Assembly (NCBI GenBank): GCA_016720925.1 | Contig: JADKJR010000018.1 | Coordinates: 1 to 19,826 of the forward strand | Length of the DNA stretch: 19,826 bases | Reading direction: 5' to 3' | From: Betaproteobacteria bacterium | GTDB taxonomy: Bacteria > Pseudomonadota > Gammaproteobacteria > Burkholderiales > Usitatibacteraceae | Shown here: positions 8,586-17,745 of the stretch, in pieces | Layout: the number at the start of each line of letters is the position of its first letter | Position numbering within the stretch: the stretch's first letter is position 1 | The notes under the pieces: generated by a model | What the model was told of the DNA's origin: nothing | Seen by the model: only the letters and a program-made list of their open reading frames with translations | Databases searched by the model: none | Translations under genes and position numbers: made by a program

Positions 8586-8626
8586 ATTATAGATTTTGAT
8601 ATAACGTCAAGTTTGCTTTGGATCAA
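8586..8626 (-). promoter_or_regulatory. FNR/ANR-type class II promoter of the sulfur operon
   Basis: On the minus strand TTGATCCAAAGCAA (8626 to 8613) matches the FNR consensus TTGAT-N4-ATCAA at 9 of 10 defined positions. A perfect TATAAT follows at 8591 to 8586, implying a transcription start near 8579. The centre of the FNR-like site is then at about -40.5, and class II FNR promoters have it at -41.5. No well-spaced -35 hexamer is present, as expected when an activator replaces it. A second imperfect dyad, TTGACGTTATATCAA (8610 to 8596), lies between the two elements. The start codon of the first gene is about 42 bases downstream of the predicted start. Confidence 0.65.
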
Positions 8627-8776
8627 TGGTCGTGCATATTTGTGCCCGTCGGCGCACGTTGGCGGACATGGATGAGATATTGGGCGTAAAATGAGCGACA
8701 ATTGATCCAGCGCAGACCGCCCACGGGCGCGAAGCCTTGGTGGCGCTGAACGGGCTTTCAAGTTCGTGCGCTTGTG

Positions 8777-9472
8777 TCAGGCTTGTAGCCGACGCCAGAA
8801 AGTCACACAGGCGCGGGCCAGTGCGGCGGTCGAATCAATGCAACGCTCGCGCAGCGGAGTCGATGGCGTCCAGTGCAAGCGGCATTTCGGTGCAAGCGAG
8901 AATCACCAGCTGGGCACCGTCGGCAAGTAACTGCCTGACCACCGGCTCAAGTAGCGCACCACCTTGTCCAGACTTACCCGCTTTGACCAACTCGATTGCC
9001 GGCAAAATGTTGCGGATCATCGAAGCCTCGTCCGGCACGTGCGATGCGTAACCCAGCGCAGCCAGACGCGAATCGTAGAGACCCGTGGCGAGCGTCGCGC
9101 GCGTTCCGATGACCCCGACCGCATCACCAGGCGCCGTTCGTGACGCGATTTCGCGGCAGGTCGCGTCGATGATGCTGATGAACGGTACCGGGCAATCCGC
9201 AGTCAGGTCCGCGAACCAGAAATGCGCTGTGTTGCAGGGCATGGCCAAAAAGGTGGCACCGGCGGCGACCAGCTTGTCGCGCGCGGCACGCAGCGCCTGC
9301 AATGGCGACTCGCCATTGCCCAGAATGGCCGCAGGGCGCGGCGGAATACGCGGATCGGAGAGGATCAGCACCGGCACATGATCGGCATCGTCACTCGCGG
9401 GCGTGGCTGCAAGCAGCTTCGAAAAAAAATCGGCGGTGGCCAGTGGACCCATTCCCCCAAAACGCCTAGCAT
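8777..9472 (-). CDS. Aspartate/glutamate racemase family protein
   Basis: These cofactor-independent enzymes interconvert L- and D-amino acids with two cysteines acting as acid and base. The first catalytic site is MPCNTAHFW and the second is ILACTEMPL, at the spacing usual for the family. The start is ATG 9472 (MLGVLGGMGPLATADFF after correction) with AAAGGAG upstream. A run of five G near 9455 must be six to keep frame, giving the family's conserved N-terminal GGMGP. The frame also changes near the end, around 8835, after which IDSTAALARACVTFW leads to a TGA at 8777-8779. The protein would be about 231 residues, normal for the family. It is transcribed toward the sulfur operon promoter, about 150 bases upstream of it, with no evidence of functional linkage. 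Confidence 0.85.
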
Positions 9473-9565
9473 TTGTGCAGCTCCTTTGTTCATTCGGGAA
9501 TAAGCCCTCAGGTGTCCGCAATCGCCCTTTGCGCATCGTCGGAACACCGGCGAATGCGCCGCACC

Positions 9566-10807
9566 CTAAATCAAGGTGCCCACCCACGCTGCCGCGATCA
9601 TCATCACCAGTCCTGGCACGATCCGCAATGCATATGGCGCGCCCCCCGACGTGAAGGCCAGCACCGCCTTTACCAGCGCATTGGTGCTCAATCCTGTCAG
9701 CACGGCGGTCACCGCGAGCGGCAACGATATTTTCCCCGCCACCAGCATTGATGCCGTCGCGACGGCGGCGGCATGCGCGTCGGCAAGGCCGGACGCGGCG
9801 GCGGTTACCAGCACGCCGCGCTCACCCACCCAGGCGTTGAGGGCGGCGGCGACGGTCAGTACCGCGCCGATCAACGCCGCAAAGGTCAATGCGGCGACCA
9901 GGTCGAATGCGCGTCCACTGCCGCGAGGTGCCGCGTCAACGGCGCGCAAGGCGTGCAGGGTAAACCAGGCGGCATACAGCACGGCCGCCAGTCCGGCAAA
10001 CACCAGCGGTAGCACGAGTTGCGCGAGCAGCGCCGGCGCGAGAAAGGCAATCACCGCCGATAGTTGTACGATGGTCGCCACCGACGACAGCACCGCGCCC
10101 GCGACCAGTCCCGGCATCAGCGCGGGTTCCTCGCGTGCGCCGGCCCATTGCGTGTATGGTCGCGGAGCTGGAAATGAAACCCGATACCAGTCCCGCCAGC
10201 GGCAATCCGTAGCGCGGGCCGAGTAATCGCAACGCGATGCAGCCCAGCGCACTGACCGACATCACCAGCACGACGATGGCGACCAGCGAGTGCGGATTGA
10301 TGGCGTTAAAGGGCCGAGAAAGCGGTCGGGCGTCAGCGGCAGCGCGATCAGCGCCGCGGCGCCAAACAGCAATGCATCGTGCAACTCGCGCTCGCTCAGC
10401 ACGCCGCTCACGAAGTGGTGCAGGCGATCGCGCGCGGCCAGCAGTCCCGCCAGCGTCACGCCGAGGCCGGCGGCAAGCAGCGCTTCGCGCGCGGCCAAGC
10501 CACCGATGAAGCAGGTCAGTACCAGCGCAATTTCGGTGGTCATGCCGGGATCGTCCGCCGTTGAACGGCGATAGGCGAGCAACGCAAACCCGCCGACCAG
10601 CAACGCCGCCACCGCCATCAACAACGCCTCGCCCAGCAACATCGCCACCACGCCGGTGAGCGCGGCGACGGCGAAGGTGCGGATACCCGCCGGCGCGCGC
10701 GCGGGCCCTTCACCTTTGCGCCGCTCGCGTTCGGCGCCGATGAGCAGGCCAACGCCGAGTGCGACGCAGACGGCCAGCAGTGATTGCGAATTGAATTCAG
10801 GCGGCAT
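9566..10807 (-). CDS. MgtC/SapB-type DUF4010 multi-helix membrane protein
   Basis: About 413 residues in joined frames. The N-terminal part is MgtC-like: LGVGLLIGAERERRKGEG followed by AGIRTFAVAALTGVVAMLLG matches the G-x-ERER/RTF signature. The remainder is the DUF4010 region, with GPRYGLPLAGLVSGFISSSATIHAMG and a long chain of alanine- and leucine-rich helices ending AAAWVGTLI. It should be an inner-membrane protein with about a dozen helices; its substrate is unknown, although MgtC relatives have been tied to magnesium limitation and virulence. Frame changes lie near 10305 and 10150. Start ATG 10807 lacks a clear ribosome binding site. The NnrU gene ends 77 bases upstream on the same strand. 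Confidence 0.85.
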
Positions 10808-10884
10808 TCATGTCACATCGCAGGGTGGTCATCGCTTCAAGCTTTTTCACGCTTCTTCACACTTTTCGCCTGCGATTTCAGTCG

Positions 10885-11462
10885 TTAACCGAAGGGCCGC
10901 ACGCCAATGAGCATGCCGTGCAGGAAGAACGCAAACGCCACCCACACGACGAGGCCAATGGCAACGACGATGAAATCACGAGACACGCCGGTCGCCTGAT
11001 ACGTCACGCCGGATTGCCGGTCACGCTGCCGCGCGGCGCGAAAGGCCAGCGCAGCCCATAGCGCAAATCCGCCAAACAACAACACATCATCAAGCCGGCC
11101 ATTCGACAGGAGGTGCGCGAACGCCCAAAGCTTCACAGCCAGCATCATCGGGTGTTTGAGCGCGGCCTTGATGTGCGTGCCCGGCACATATGCCGCCGCG
11201 AGCATGACAAAAATCGGTAGCGTCAAAGGGCGGTAACGTGCCGCGTCCACATGGGCGGCATCCACAAGTTGATCGGAGTCTGCCGCGACAATCCATAACC
11301 GTACACAATCAGAATGAAGCCGATGATCGAGACCACTGCGTAGAGCGCTTTCCAGGCACCCGCGCCCATTCCGGCGATACGCGCCGTGCGCCAGTCGTCG
11401 GCGACGATGCGGACCGAATGCACGCCGAGGAACAACACCAGTCCTGCGATGAGATAAACCAT
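10885..11462 (-). CDS. nnrU: NnrU family membrane protein
   Basis: NnrU proteins are small polytopic membrane proteins first found near nitric-oxide reductase genes and related to isoprenylcysteine methyltransferase-like folds; their activity is unknown. Landmarks are LVLFLGVHSVRIVADDWR at the N-terminus, GAGAWKALYAVVSIIGF, GYGLSRQTP, the motif IKAALKHPMMLAVKLWAFAHLLSNG, and a last helix ending GMLIGVRPFG. ATG 11462 (MVYLIAGLV) matches the family's usual start better than the ATG 15 bases upstream. One frame change near 11225 joins the two halves. Length about 192 residues is typical. Confidence 0.87.
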
Positions 11463-11689
11463 GAATGGATTCCGCAAAATGAATGTCTGTGTATTTTGAC
11501 ATCATCCGCCTCGTGTGGCGGGCGACGGGCGCGCGCGGGCGAGCTTTATGTGCGGCCAAGAATTGGAAGTCAACCACTGGCGCGGCGTTCAGGGCGATAT
11601 TGGCTCGAAACGCGCGCCGGACAAGGAGTTTAAATTTGAGTCTGGCAATTGGACCCGTTCAATCCACGGCATGATTGACGCGCGAAAAA
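11463..11689. other. Spacer without a recognisable gene
   Basis: A plus-strand frame here (around MCGQELEVNHWRG) has no family I recognise and no ribosome binding site. No clear promoter or terminator hairpin was seen. Confidence 0.4.
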
Positions 11690-12249
11690 TCAGAAATGCG
11701 GCGAGACCACGTCGCAAACAGTGTCTTCTTCCGTCCCGATCATGATCATGACTTTGTCCGGTGCCATGCCCAGTAGCTGGCCGATATCCTTGTAATCATC
11801 GGGCAGGGCGGCATCGTCCCAGCCATTGGCGAGATGGCGCGCAAGGTTGACAGCCAGCACCACGTTGCGCACACGTTCCTGATCGGCGCACTTGTCATCC
11901 ATCAGCGTAAGCAACAATTTCCGGCAGACCCCATTCGCGCGTCAGCGCCGACTGCAACTCGACCAGTGAAAATCCCAGCACCTGTGTTTGTGCATCGTGG
12001 CTGCGCAGGCTCACTACGCTTGTGGTGCTGCAGATAGCGCAACAACTTGACCGTCATCATGGGATCGCGCGCAATGATCTCGGATATGCTTCGCGCGCTG
12101 ATGTTCTCGTCGTCCTCGCGCAATGCCGTCAGGTCTCGGGCGGTTGTCTTCAACACAGGAATTTCCGCCCGCGTCAGAAACGCCACCCAGCCTTCCAGAT
12201 TTTTCATTTCACCATGTTGCATTGCGACCCCGGTTTTCCTTGCATTCAC
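11690..12249 (-). CDS. HDOD-domain protein with a missing centre
   Basis: HDOD proteins are regulators related to HD phosphohydrolases but without their metal site. The N-terminal part is clear: LEGWVAFLTRAEIPVLKTTARDL, SARSISEIIARDPMMTVKLLRYLQHHK. The C-terminal part is also clear: QTQVLGFSLVELQSALTREWGLPE, then LLLTLMDDKCADQERVRNVVLAVNLARHLANGWDD and DYKDIGQLLGMAPDKV. Family members are about 280 residues and carry roughly 100 residues between these blocks. Here they are joined directly near 12008-12020, leaving about 180. The frame also changes near 11925. The missing piece contains most of the helical core. The true start could be GTG 12249, ATG 12222 or ATG 12207. A real deletion and a collapsed assembly are both possible. 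Confidence 0.75.
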
Positions 12250-12641
12250 CGCTAGTCAATGAATTTTCGGCGCGCCGGCAGAAATCTTTAATCCGGGAAC
12301 CATTGTTTAATGGATCTGCCCGCGCGCTGAACGGGCTTCCTGCCAACGATTCAGCCGGAGGCTGGTGACACCAGGCGCGTGCAAACCACGTTCGCCTGTT
12401 GCCGGCAAGATGCGCGTTTCTTGCGGCCGCATGACGCCGGAAGTGCTCGGCCATTTCGACCGGTGGCGCAACTTTTCTACTGAAGAGTATCAGCCACTTT
12501 CTGGTTTGTTCCGGATTGTCCTGACGCGCGCGCCTCACTACCATGGTCGATACACAACCGGCTGCACACCACGAACCGCGCACAAAATCACGCGGCAACA
12601 ATCCAACAAGGCATCAATGCCGGCTGCCCAATTACCCTCCC
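12250..12641. other. Divergent intergenic region
   Basis: This 390-base stretch separates the minus-strand half of the window from the plus-strand half and should hold promoters in both directions. Frames on both strands are open for a while but show no recognisable protein. I could not pick a convincing -35/-10 pair. Confidence 0.45.
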
Positions 12642-12648
12642 GGAGGAG
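12642..12648 (+). promoter_or_regulatory. Strong ribosome binding site (GGAGGAG)
   Basis: GGAGGAG lies six bases before the ATG at 12655 and fixes the start of the ketopantoate-reductase-like gene. Confidence 0.75.
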
Positions 12649-12654
12649 AAAATC

Positions 12655-13705
12655 ATGGGCTATAAGGTTCTTGTCACTGGGCGCGTCCTACGGTTCGTTG
12701 CTGGGCGCCAAGCTGCTGCTGGCCGGTCACAACGTGACATTGGTCGGGCTGCCGGCCGGGAAGTCGACTTGTTCAATCGCGAAGGCGCGCGCGTGCGATT
12801 GCCGGTGAAGGGTCGCGCGGATTTGGTTGAAATTGATTCACGAACGACACCAGGCAAGCTTTCGGCGGCCGGGCCGGATGGTCGATCCGCCGCTTTCGAT
12901 CTGATCGCACTCGCCTGCAGGAACCACAGTATGGTTCGCCCGGCGTCCGCGATTGCTCGACCGTGTCGCGCGATCGCGCGTGCCGTGCATGTCGATCATG
13001 AATATGCCGCCACTGCCGTACCTGGACGTATCCCCGGTGTATCGGCGGCTGCCTGCCGCGCGTGCTACACCGATCCCGCCGTCTGGGACAACTTTGATAT
13101 TTCGCTGATGACGCTATGCAGTCGGACCCGCAGGCGTTTCGCCCACCCGACGAAAAGATCAATGTGCTGCAAGTGCGTCTGCCCACCAACTTCAAGGCCG
13201 CGCGTTTCGTCTCGGACGCTCACCGCCATGTTGCACAAGTTGGCGGCCGACATCGACGCCGTGCGATTCAATACCGGCACGGAGTTGATCGAATTACCGG
13301 TGAAGCTGAAAGTGCACGAATCCGTATTCGTGCCGCTCGCCAAGTGGAGCATGCTGATGGCCGGCAACTACCGTTGCATCCAGAAAGGACGCGATGCGGC
13401 CCATCAAGGAAGCGGTGCATGGCAACATCGAGGAGTCACGCGCGGTCTACAAGTGGGTAGCCGAATTGTGCATCTCGCTGGGGCGGCCGAAAGCGATCTG
13501 GTGCCATTCGAAAAATACGCCAACGCCGCGTTGGGACTCGCCAACCGTCCTCAGCCGCGCGCTGTTCGGCGGCGCACACCATATCGAGCGAGTGGATCGG
13601 CTGGTGCAATCCATCGCCGCGCAGAAAGGCAAGCGCAACGATGTCATTGACGAGATCGTCTCGCTGGTGGATGAAAGGCTGGAATTGAATCGGCTGAAGT
13701 CATAG
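12655..13705 (+). CDS. Ketopantoate-reductase-like NAD(P)-binding protein
   Basis: About 350 residues in joined frames. The N-terminus MGYKVLV, then GASYGSLLGAKLLLAGHNVTLVG, is a Rossmann nucleotide-binding fold as in the ApbA/PanE family. The middle has FDLIALA and, shifted, SRVPCMSIMNMPPLPYLD. The C-terminal helical part includes VHESVFVPLAKWSMLMAGNYRC, where the Lys resembles the catalytic-domain Lys of ketopantoate reductase, then PIKEAVHGNIEESR, and the end DEIVSLVDERLELNRLKS. Genuine PanE is nearer 300 residues and shows KxxxNxxxNxL more clearly, so a related 2-dehydropantoate-reductase-like oxidoreductase of unknown substrate is the safer call. At least five frame changes occur. The stop TAG is at 13703-13705. 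Confidence 0.65.
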
Positions 13706-13829
13706 CGCGTTTCTGCAACGTGTTCCTGTCCCGCGTACGCGCTGGTCGCTTTTCGCGCCCGGCGCTACACTATCCACATTCATCGGATAACTGATGCTGT
13801 CCAACAAAACCAATAGGGAGAAAGAATTC

Positions 13830-15119
13830 ATGCGCAAATCGAGAGCCTGAAAGTCTGTCTTGCACTGGCACGATGCTCGCATCAATTGCCGCAGGCGCCG
13901 CCACACCGCTGCCGGTCACCGCGCCGGAGAAGCCGGGTTTTCCAAAGAAGGCCTGGCGCGCATCGATCAGTTCTTTGCTCGTGAGATCGCCGCCGATCGC
14001 GTGCCCAGCGCCGTGATTGCCATCGCCCGCGACGGCAAGCTGGTGCATTACAAAGCCTACGGTGCGCTCAACAAATCGACCGGGGAGGCGATGCCGCTCG
14101 ACGCGATCTTCAATCTTGCCTCCATGACCAAGGTGATGGCCGCAGTCGGTGGCCTTACGTTAAACGAGGAAGGACGATTGCCGTTGAAATCGCGATTGAG
14201 CGAATATCTGCCGGCGTTCGCCAAGATGAATGTCGGCGTCGCCGGGCCCGATGGCGAGATCAAGCTCGGCCGGCCAATCCGATCTACATCCATGATCTTT
14301 ACCGACACACCTCGGGAATTACCTATGGTGGGCGCGGCACCACGCCGGTACACAAACTTTATCCGGCCGGTTCGGCGCCCGCCGCCGCGCAATATTCGGC
14401 CGATGAATTCGTGGCCAAACTCAGCGCCACGCCGCTTATGTATCAACCCGGCACCGTGTGGGATTACGGTTTTCCACCGATATTGCTCGGTCTGGTCATC
14501 GAAGGTCAGCGGCAAAGCGCCTCGGTGATTATCTGCAAACGGCGGTGTGGGACAAGGTCGGTATGCCAGACACCACGTTCAATGTTCCGGCGGAGAAACG
14601 CAAGCGTCTCGCGCGCCCATTGCCGAAAGATCCGATCTCCGGCCGCGACCAGAGCATCTCTGATTCTCGACAAACCGGTCAAATTTGATTGCGCCGGTTC
14701 GTGTGCGTTCAGCACCGTCGGCGATTACCTGCGGTTCGGCCAGATGCTGTTGAACGGCGGCGTCATCGACGGCAAGCGCTTGCTGAGCCCGAAGACGGTG
14801 CGCGCGATGACCAGCGATCACCTCCGGGGCGAATATCAAGAACAACGTCGCTGGCGCCGAGCCGCACCAGGACGGCTATGGTTTCGGCCTCGCTGTCGCG
14901 GTGCGATTGCATCACGGCCTCGCCGCCACACCCGGCACGGCGGGTGATTCCACCTGGAATGGCGCCAATGGCACCGCGTTCTGGGCGGACCCGAAAGAGC
15001 GGCTGGTTGGTCGTTTACGGCACCGTCGCGCCGGGTGAAATCCGCAAGATACTATCGCGAACAGGTTGGCGCGCTGGTGTATGGCGCGATGCTGGATTTT
15101 GCCGAAGGCCGGAAAGTAG
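13830..15119 (+). CDS. Exported beta-lactamase-family serine hydrolase
   Basis: This is a class C beta-lactamase/penicillin-binding-like serine hydrolase, a family that also includes esterases and D-amino peptidases; the substrate cannot be read from sequence. The start ATG 13830 has AGGGAGA upstream and opens a signal peptide (MRK..., ending ASIAAGAAT after a frame correction). The catalytic SxxK is SMTK in FNLASMTKVM, preceded by FFAREIAADRVPSAVIAIARDGK. A Tyr motif appears in TVWDYGFSTDIAG, and GDSTWNGANGTAFWADP corresponds to the C-terminal triad region. FSTVGDYLRFGQMLLNGG is typical of the esterase-like members. At least six frame changes are needed. The frame stays open to 15196, but codon third positions turn AT-rich after about 15118, so I place the end near 15119, just before a strong hairpin. 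Confidence 0.85.
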
Positions 15120-15161
15120 AGGCTGGCAGCAAGGGTGTTTCCTGCTATCTTGCTGAAAGTG

Positions 15162-15228
15162 AAACACCAGCACTGGTGCGGCAGTTGCGGCACTAAACGG
15201 CTCGAAAGCCCCGCCAATGCTGGTGTTT
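15162..15228 (+). terminator. Long-stem hairpin, probable intrinsic terminator
   Basis: AAACACCAGCA (15162-15172) pairs perfectly with TGCTGGTGTTT (15218-15228), and TGG/GCGG next to it pairs with CCGCCA with one bulge. The right arm runs into TTTTAGTATTTT, so it looks like an intrinsic terminator for the serine hydrolase gene. The left arm contains its own small dyad, CACCAG-CA-CTGGTG, which could form a competing hairpin. Confidence 0.65.
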
Positions 15229-15277
15229 TAGTATTTTCGTGTATCCGCAATGCAACAAGTTCAGAAGGATTCGCCAA

Positions 15278-15751
15278 ATGACAAAGCGCATTTCCGTAGC
15301 TGCCTGCGTCCTGCTGATCGCGACGTTTGCCGGTTGTGACGGTGTCGCCACCGGCGACAAAATGCATTCCGAGCCGGTGACCGAATCGGCAAACGGAGGC
15401 TATGGACCGGTCAAATTATCCCTCACGCCGCAGATGTCGCCGGTGGCGGTCAACATCCGCGCGGAACATGGCATTGACGGTACCAAGGCGGGCAAGTGGA
15501 ACAGCTACCTCGCCACGTTGACGTTTAACGGGCGCGAAGTGGCGGCGAGCAAATTCAATATCAATTATGCAGGCGACGTCGACGGACAGCCCGGCGCGCC
15601 GTACATCCTGAAGAACATGTTGACCGCAAAGGTCGCGGAAGGCAGGCGACTATGGCTGACGGTGGTTCCTATCCAGCCCAACGCGATCAAACTGACCAAT
15701 GTGCGTATTGAAATGCGCCGCAATGTCGAGGGCAACGCCAACTTGCGATGA
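15278..15751 (+). CDS. Small lipoprotein of unknown function
   Basis: An intact 157-residue frame. The start MTKRISVAACVLLIATFAGC is a lipoprotein signal with a cysteine at residue 20 in a lipobox-like FAGC, followed by DGVATGDK. The mature part is mostly beta-strand-like: VKLSLTPQMSPVAVNIRAEHG, WNSYLATLTFNGREVAASKFNINYAG, then RRLWLTVVPIQPNAIKLTNVRIEM. I do not recognise a family. An AGAAGGA lies about ten bases before the ATG. The residue after the lipid-bearing Cys is Asp, which in enterobacteria favours inner-membrane retention; that rule is not safe in other groups. Confidence 0.8.
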   Translation: MTKRISVAACVLLIATFAGCDGVATGDKMHSEPVTESANGGYGPVKLSLTPQMSPVAVNIRAEHGIDGTKAGKWNSYLATLTFNGREVAASKFNINYAGDVDGQPGAPYILKNMLTAKVAEGRRLWLTVVPIQPNAIKLTNVRIEMRRNVEGNANLR

Positions 15752-15957
15752 AGAATTGTTTTGCGCAATGCCGGCAAGAAATTTCCAATGCTGTAACGAA
15801 TCCGGCAATCTGAACGTAGCAATCGACGATTCTATTTTCATCGCGCGCCCATGATTCTTCAAATTTGGTCGCTGCCGGCAGTGTGCCGATAGGCGGAATT
15901 GGCCGAAAGACTTCAAACTGGCCGCGCAAATGTTCGCTAACGCACGGAGAGCCGGCC
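15752..15957. other. Spacer without a recognisable gene
   Basis: No coding pattern that I trust on either strand between the lipoprotein and the DUF3943 gene. Promoter elements for the latter probably lie here, but I could not define them. Confidence 0.35.
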
Positions 15958-15976
15958 CCGATTCGAACAGAATCGG
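15958..15976. repeat. Perfect inverted repeat upstream of the DUF3943 gene
   Basis: CCGATTC, a five-base loop, and GAATCGG form a 7-base perfect dyad about 40 bases before the probable start of the next gene. It could be an operator or a short mRNA hairpin. At first sight GATTCGAAC resembles a tRNA T-loop, but no tRNA can be folded around it. Confidence 0.35.
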
Positions 15977-16015
15977 CGGATGCGATTTCCTGACTCCTTT
16001 CCGCGCCTGGTGCGA

Positions 16016-17505
16016 ATGCTTCACCGCGCACCTTTATGTGCCAGGGCAGCGCGTTTCGGCGCTGTTTTCATCCGGTCTCGCGGCAATGTGTGGCGCGCGC
16101 GCAGAAGCACCCGAGGCGACGACCAGCACGCCTGACGCCGCCCGTATCTGCCCACGACGGCCGCTACGACCGACGCCGCCGCAAGCGCGACCCGAAACCA
16201 CCGCCCGACTACTCGGCCGATGTGGCGGCTCGCAAGAACTATGTGTTTCCGGCACTCGCAATCGTCGGTTTTGACGTCCTGCCAAACCAGTACAACCGGC
16301 GTTACATCAGCGATGAATACAAAAGCAACATGTCGTCGATCCGGCGCAATTTTGCGACGTAGCTGGGCGGTCGATAACGACCCGTTTGGCGTAAATCAGC
16401 TGGGACATCCGTATCAAGGCTCGATCTACCACCGGTTCGCGCGGACCTCGGACTCCAGTTACTGGAGTCGCTCGCCTACACGTTTGCGGGCAGCGCATTC
16501 TGGGGAGATCGCCGAGAGACGACACCGCCGTTCCCGAAACGACCAGATCGCCTCCGGTATCGGCGGGACCTTTCTGGGCGAGGCACTTTTTCGCTTGTCA
16601 GCCTGATGCTCGAGCATGGTGGAAGTTCGCCGCCGCTTTGGCGCGAAATTGTCTCCACGGCCATTACCCCGTCAATGGGTATCAATCGTTTCATCTTTCA
16701 CAACCGAGAGATCTTTCCCGGCCACGATCCCGCCTACTACAGCCGCATACAAGTAGGCTTCAGCGGTACGGCAAAAACGACCAGGGCGTCGACCACAAAG
16801 CTCCGGCGCAACGAAGCGCTTACCGATTTTTCCATCGACTACGGTTTGCCAGGAAAACCCGGCTACACGTATACGCGTCCATTCGACTATTTCAATCTGA
16901 AGGCGACCGCCTCGAGCGCCAATGGATTCGAGAGCCTCATGACGCGCGGACTGCTGGTGGGCAAGGACTACCAGGCAGGTGAGAAATACCAGGAATCTGG
17001 GGCTGTACGGCAGCTACGACTATAGCGCCACAAATATTCCGCGTATCAAGTTCAGCGTTGTCGGTGGGCACCACCTCGCAATGGCGGCTGTCTGATTCGT
17101 TTGCGGTGCAGGGCACGGGACTCCTTGGCGTGGGTTACGCCGCTGTCGGCACCACGCGCGGCGATGCAACCGACCGCGAATACCACTACGGCGTGGCGCC
17201 ACCAGTCCCTGTTCGCGATGCGCCTGATTTATGCCGACAGCGCGTCCGCTCGGCCTGACCGCGCGCGCGAATACTTCGTGAGCAACGTTGGCGCTACCGA
17301 CCGCGGGGGACATGACAACATCTTTCGCGTGGATGCATCATTCACGCAGCGCATCATCGCCGCCATGCCATCACCATCAAGTACTCGGAAACCGCCGCGA
17401 TGCGACCTATCCGACCTCGGCAGCCGAACCCAGTCGCGGGGAACCATTGGCATCTTCTACACATTCATGGGTCAGGACGGGTTCGGCAAAGTCGATTGGC
17501 GCTAG
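16016..17505 (+). CDS. DUF3943 domain protein, probably outer-membrane associated
   Basis: Joined frames give roughly 490 residues. A short hydrophobic leader ends ...MCGARAEAPEA, consistent with a signal peptide, and a Pro/Thr-rich linker follows. The DUF3943 core is ARKNYVFPALAIVGFDVL, NQYNRRYISDEYKSN, VDNDPFGVNQLGHPYQGSIYH, then FAGSAFWEIAGE, GGTFLGEALFRL and NRFIFHNR. The second half has repeated amphipathic beta-strands, for example DYFNLKATASSANGFE, GLYGSYDYSA, DSFAVQGTGLLGVGYAAVG and REYHYGVAP, ending TIGIFYTFMGQDGFGKVDWR. These suggest a barrel-like outer-membrane domain. The function of the family is unknown. The start near 16016 is uncertain, and at least seven frame changes are required. 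Confidence 0.78.
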
Positions 17506-17745
17506 CCCTGCGATGCCTCTTTTTGTCCGCATATCAAACCTCCGCGCTTCACCTCCGGGCAGAAATTCGGCCACATTCATGGTCTCCAGCTAATCACACG
17601 GTATTTCCGCCTGCGCGGGAACGCCGCCCTGGACACCGGCCAATCACGGCCGCGAAAAAACGGACTTGCGAGTGGCGGTCAAGTCGGGTCCCCGGCCGCA
17701 ACGCCGGTATCATTGCAGGTTGGCCCTTTGTTTTCTGGAGTATCC
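17506..17745. other. Spacer before sppA
   Basis: No gene seen. TGGAG lies just before the sppA ATG. Around 17605-17625, TTCCGC and GCGGGAA form a short imperfect dyad that could belong to a terminator for the DUF3943 gene, but no T-run follows. Confidence 0.35.

Noticed and set aside
8743..12342. Repeat GCGCTGAACGGGCTT found near 8743 and near 12325
   Set aside because: Only about 15 bases, no flanking similarity, no target-site duplications and no transposase gene, so it is probably chance or a very old remnant.
12209..12601. Minus-strand 130-codon frame upstream of the HDOD gene
   Set aside because: No family resemblance, low-complexity Arg/Ala composition and no ribosome binding site; it overlaps the spacer with no coding signal.
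15951..15980. tRNA T-arm (GATTCGAAC)
   Set aside because: No acceptor stem, anticodon arm or CCA-adjacent pairing can be built on either strand; the sequence is only a short perfect dyad.
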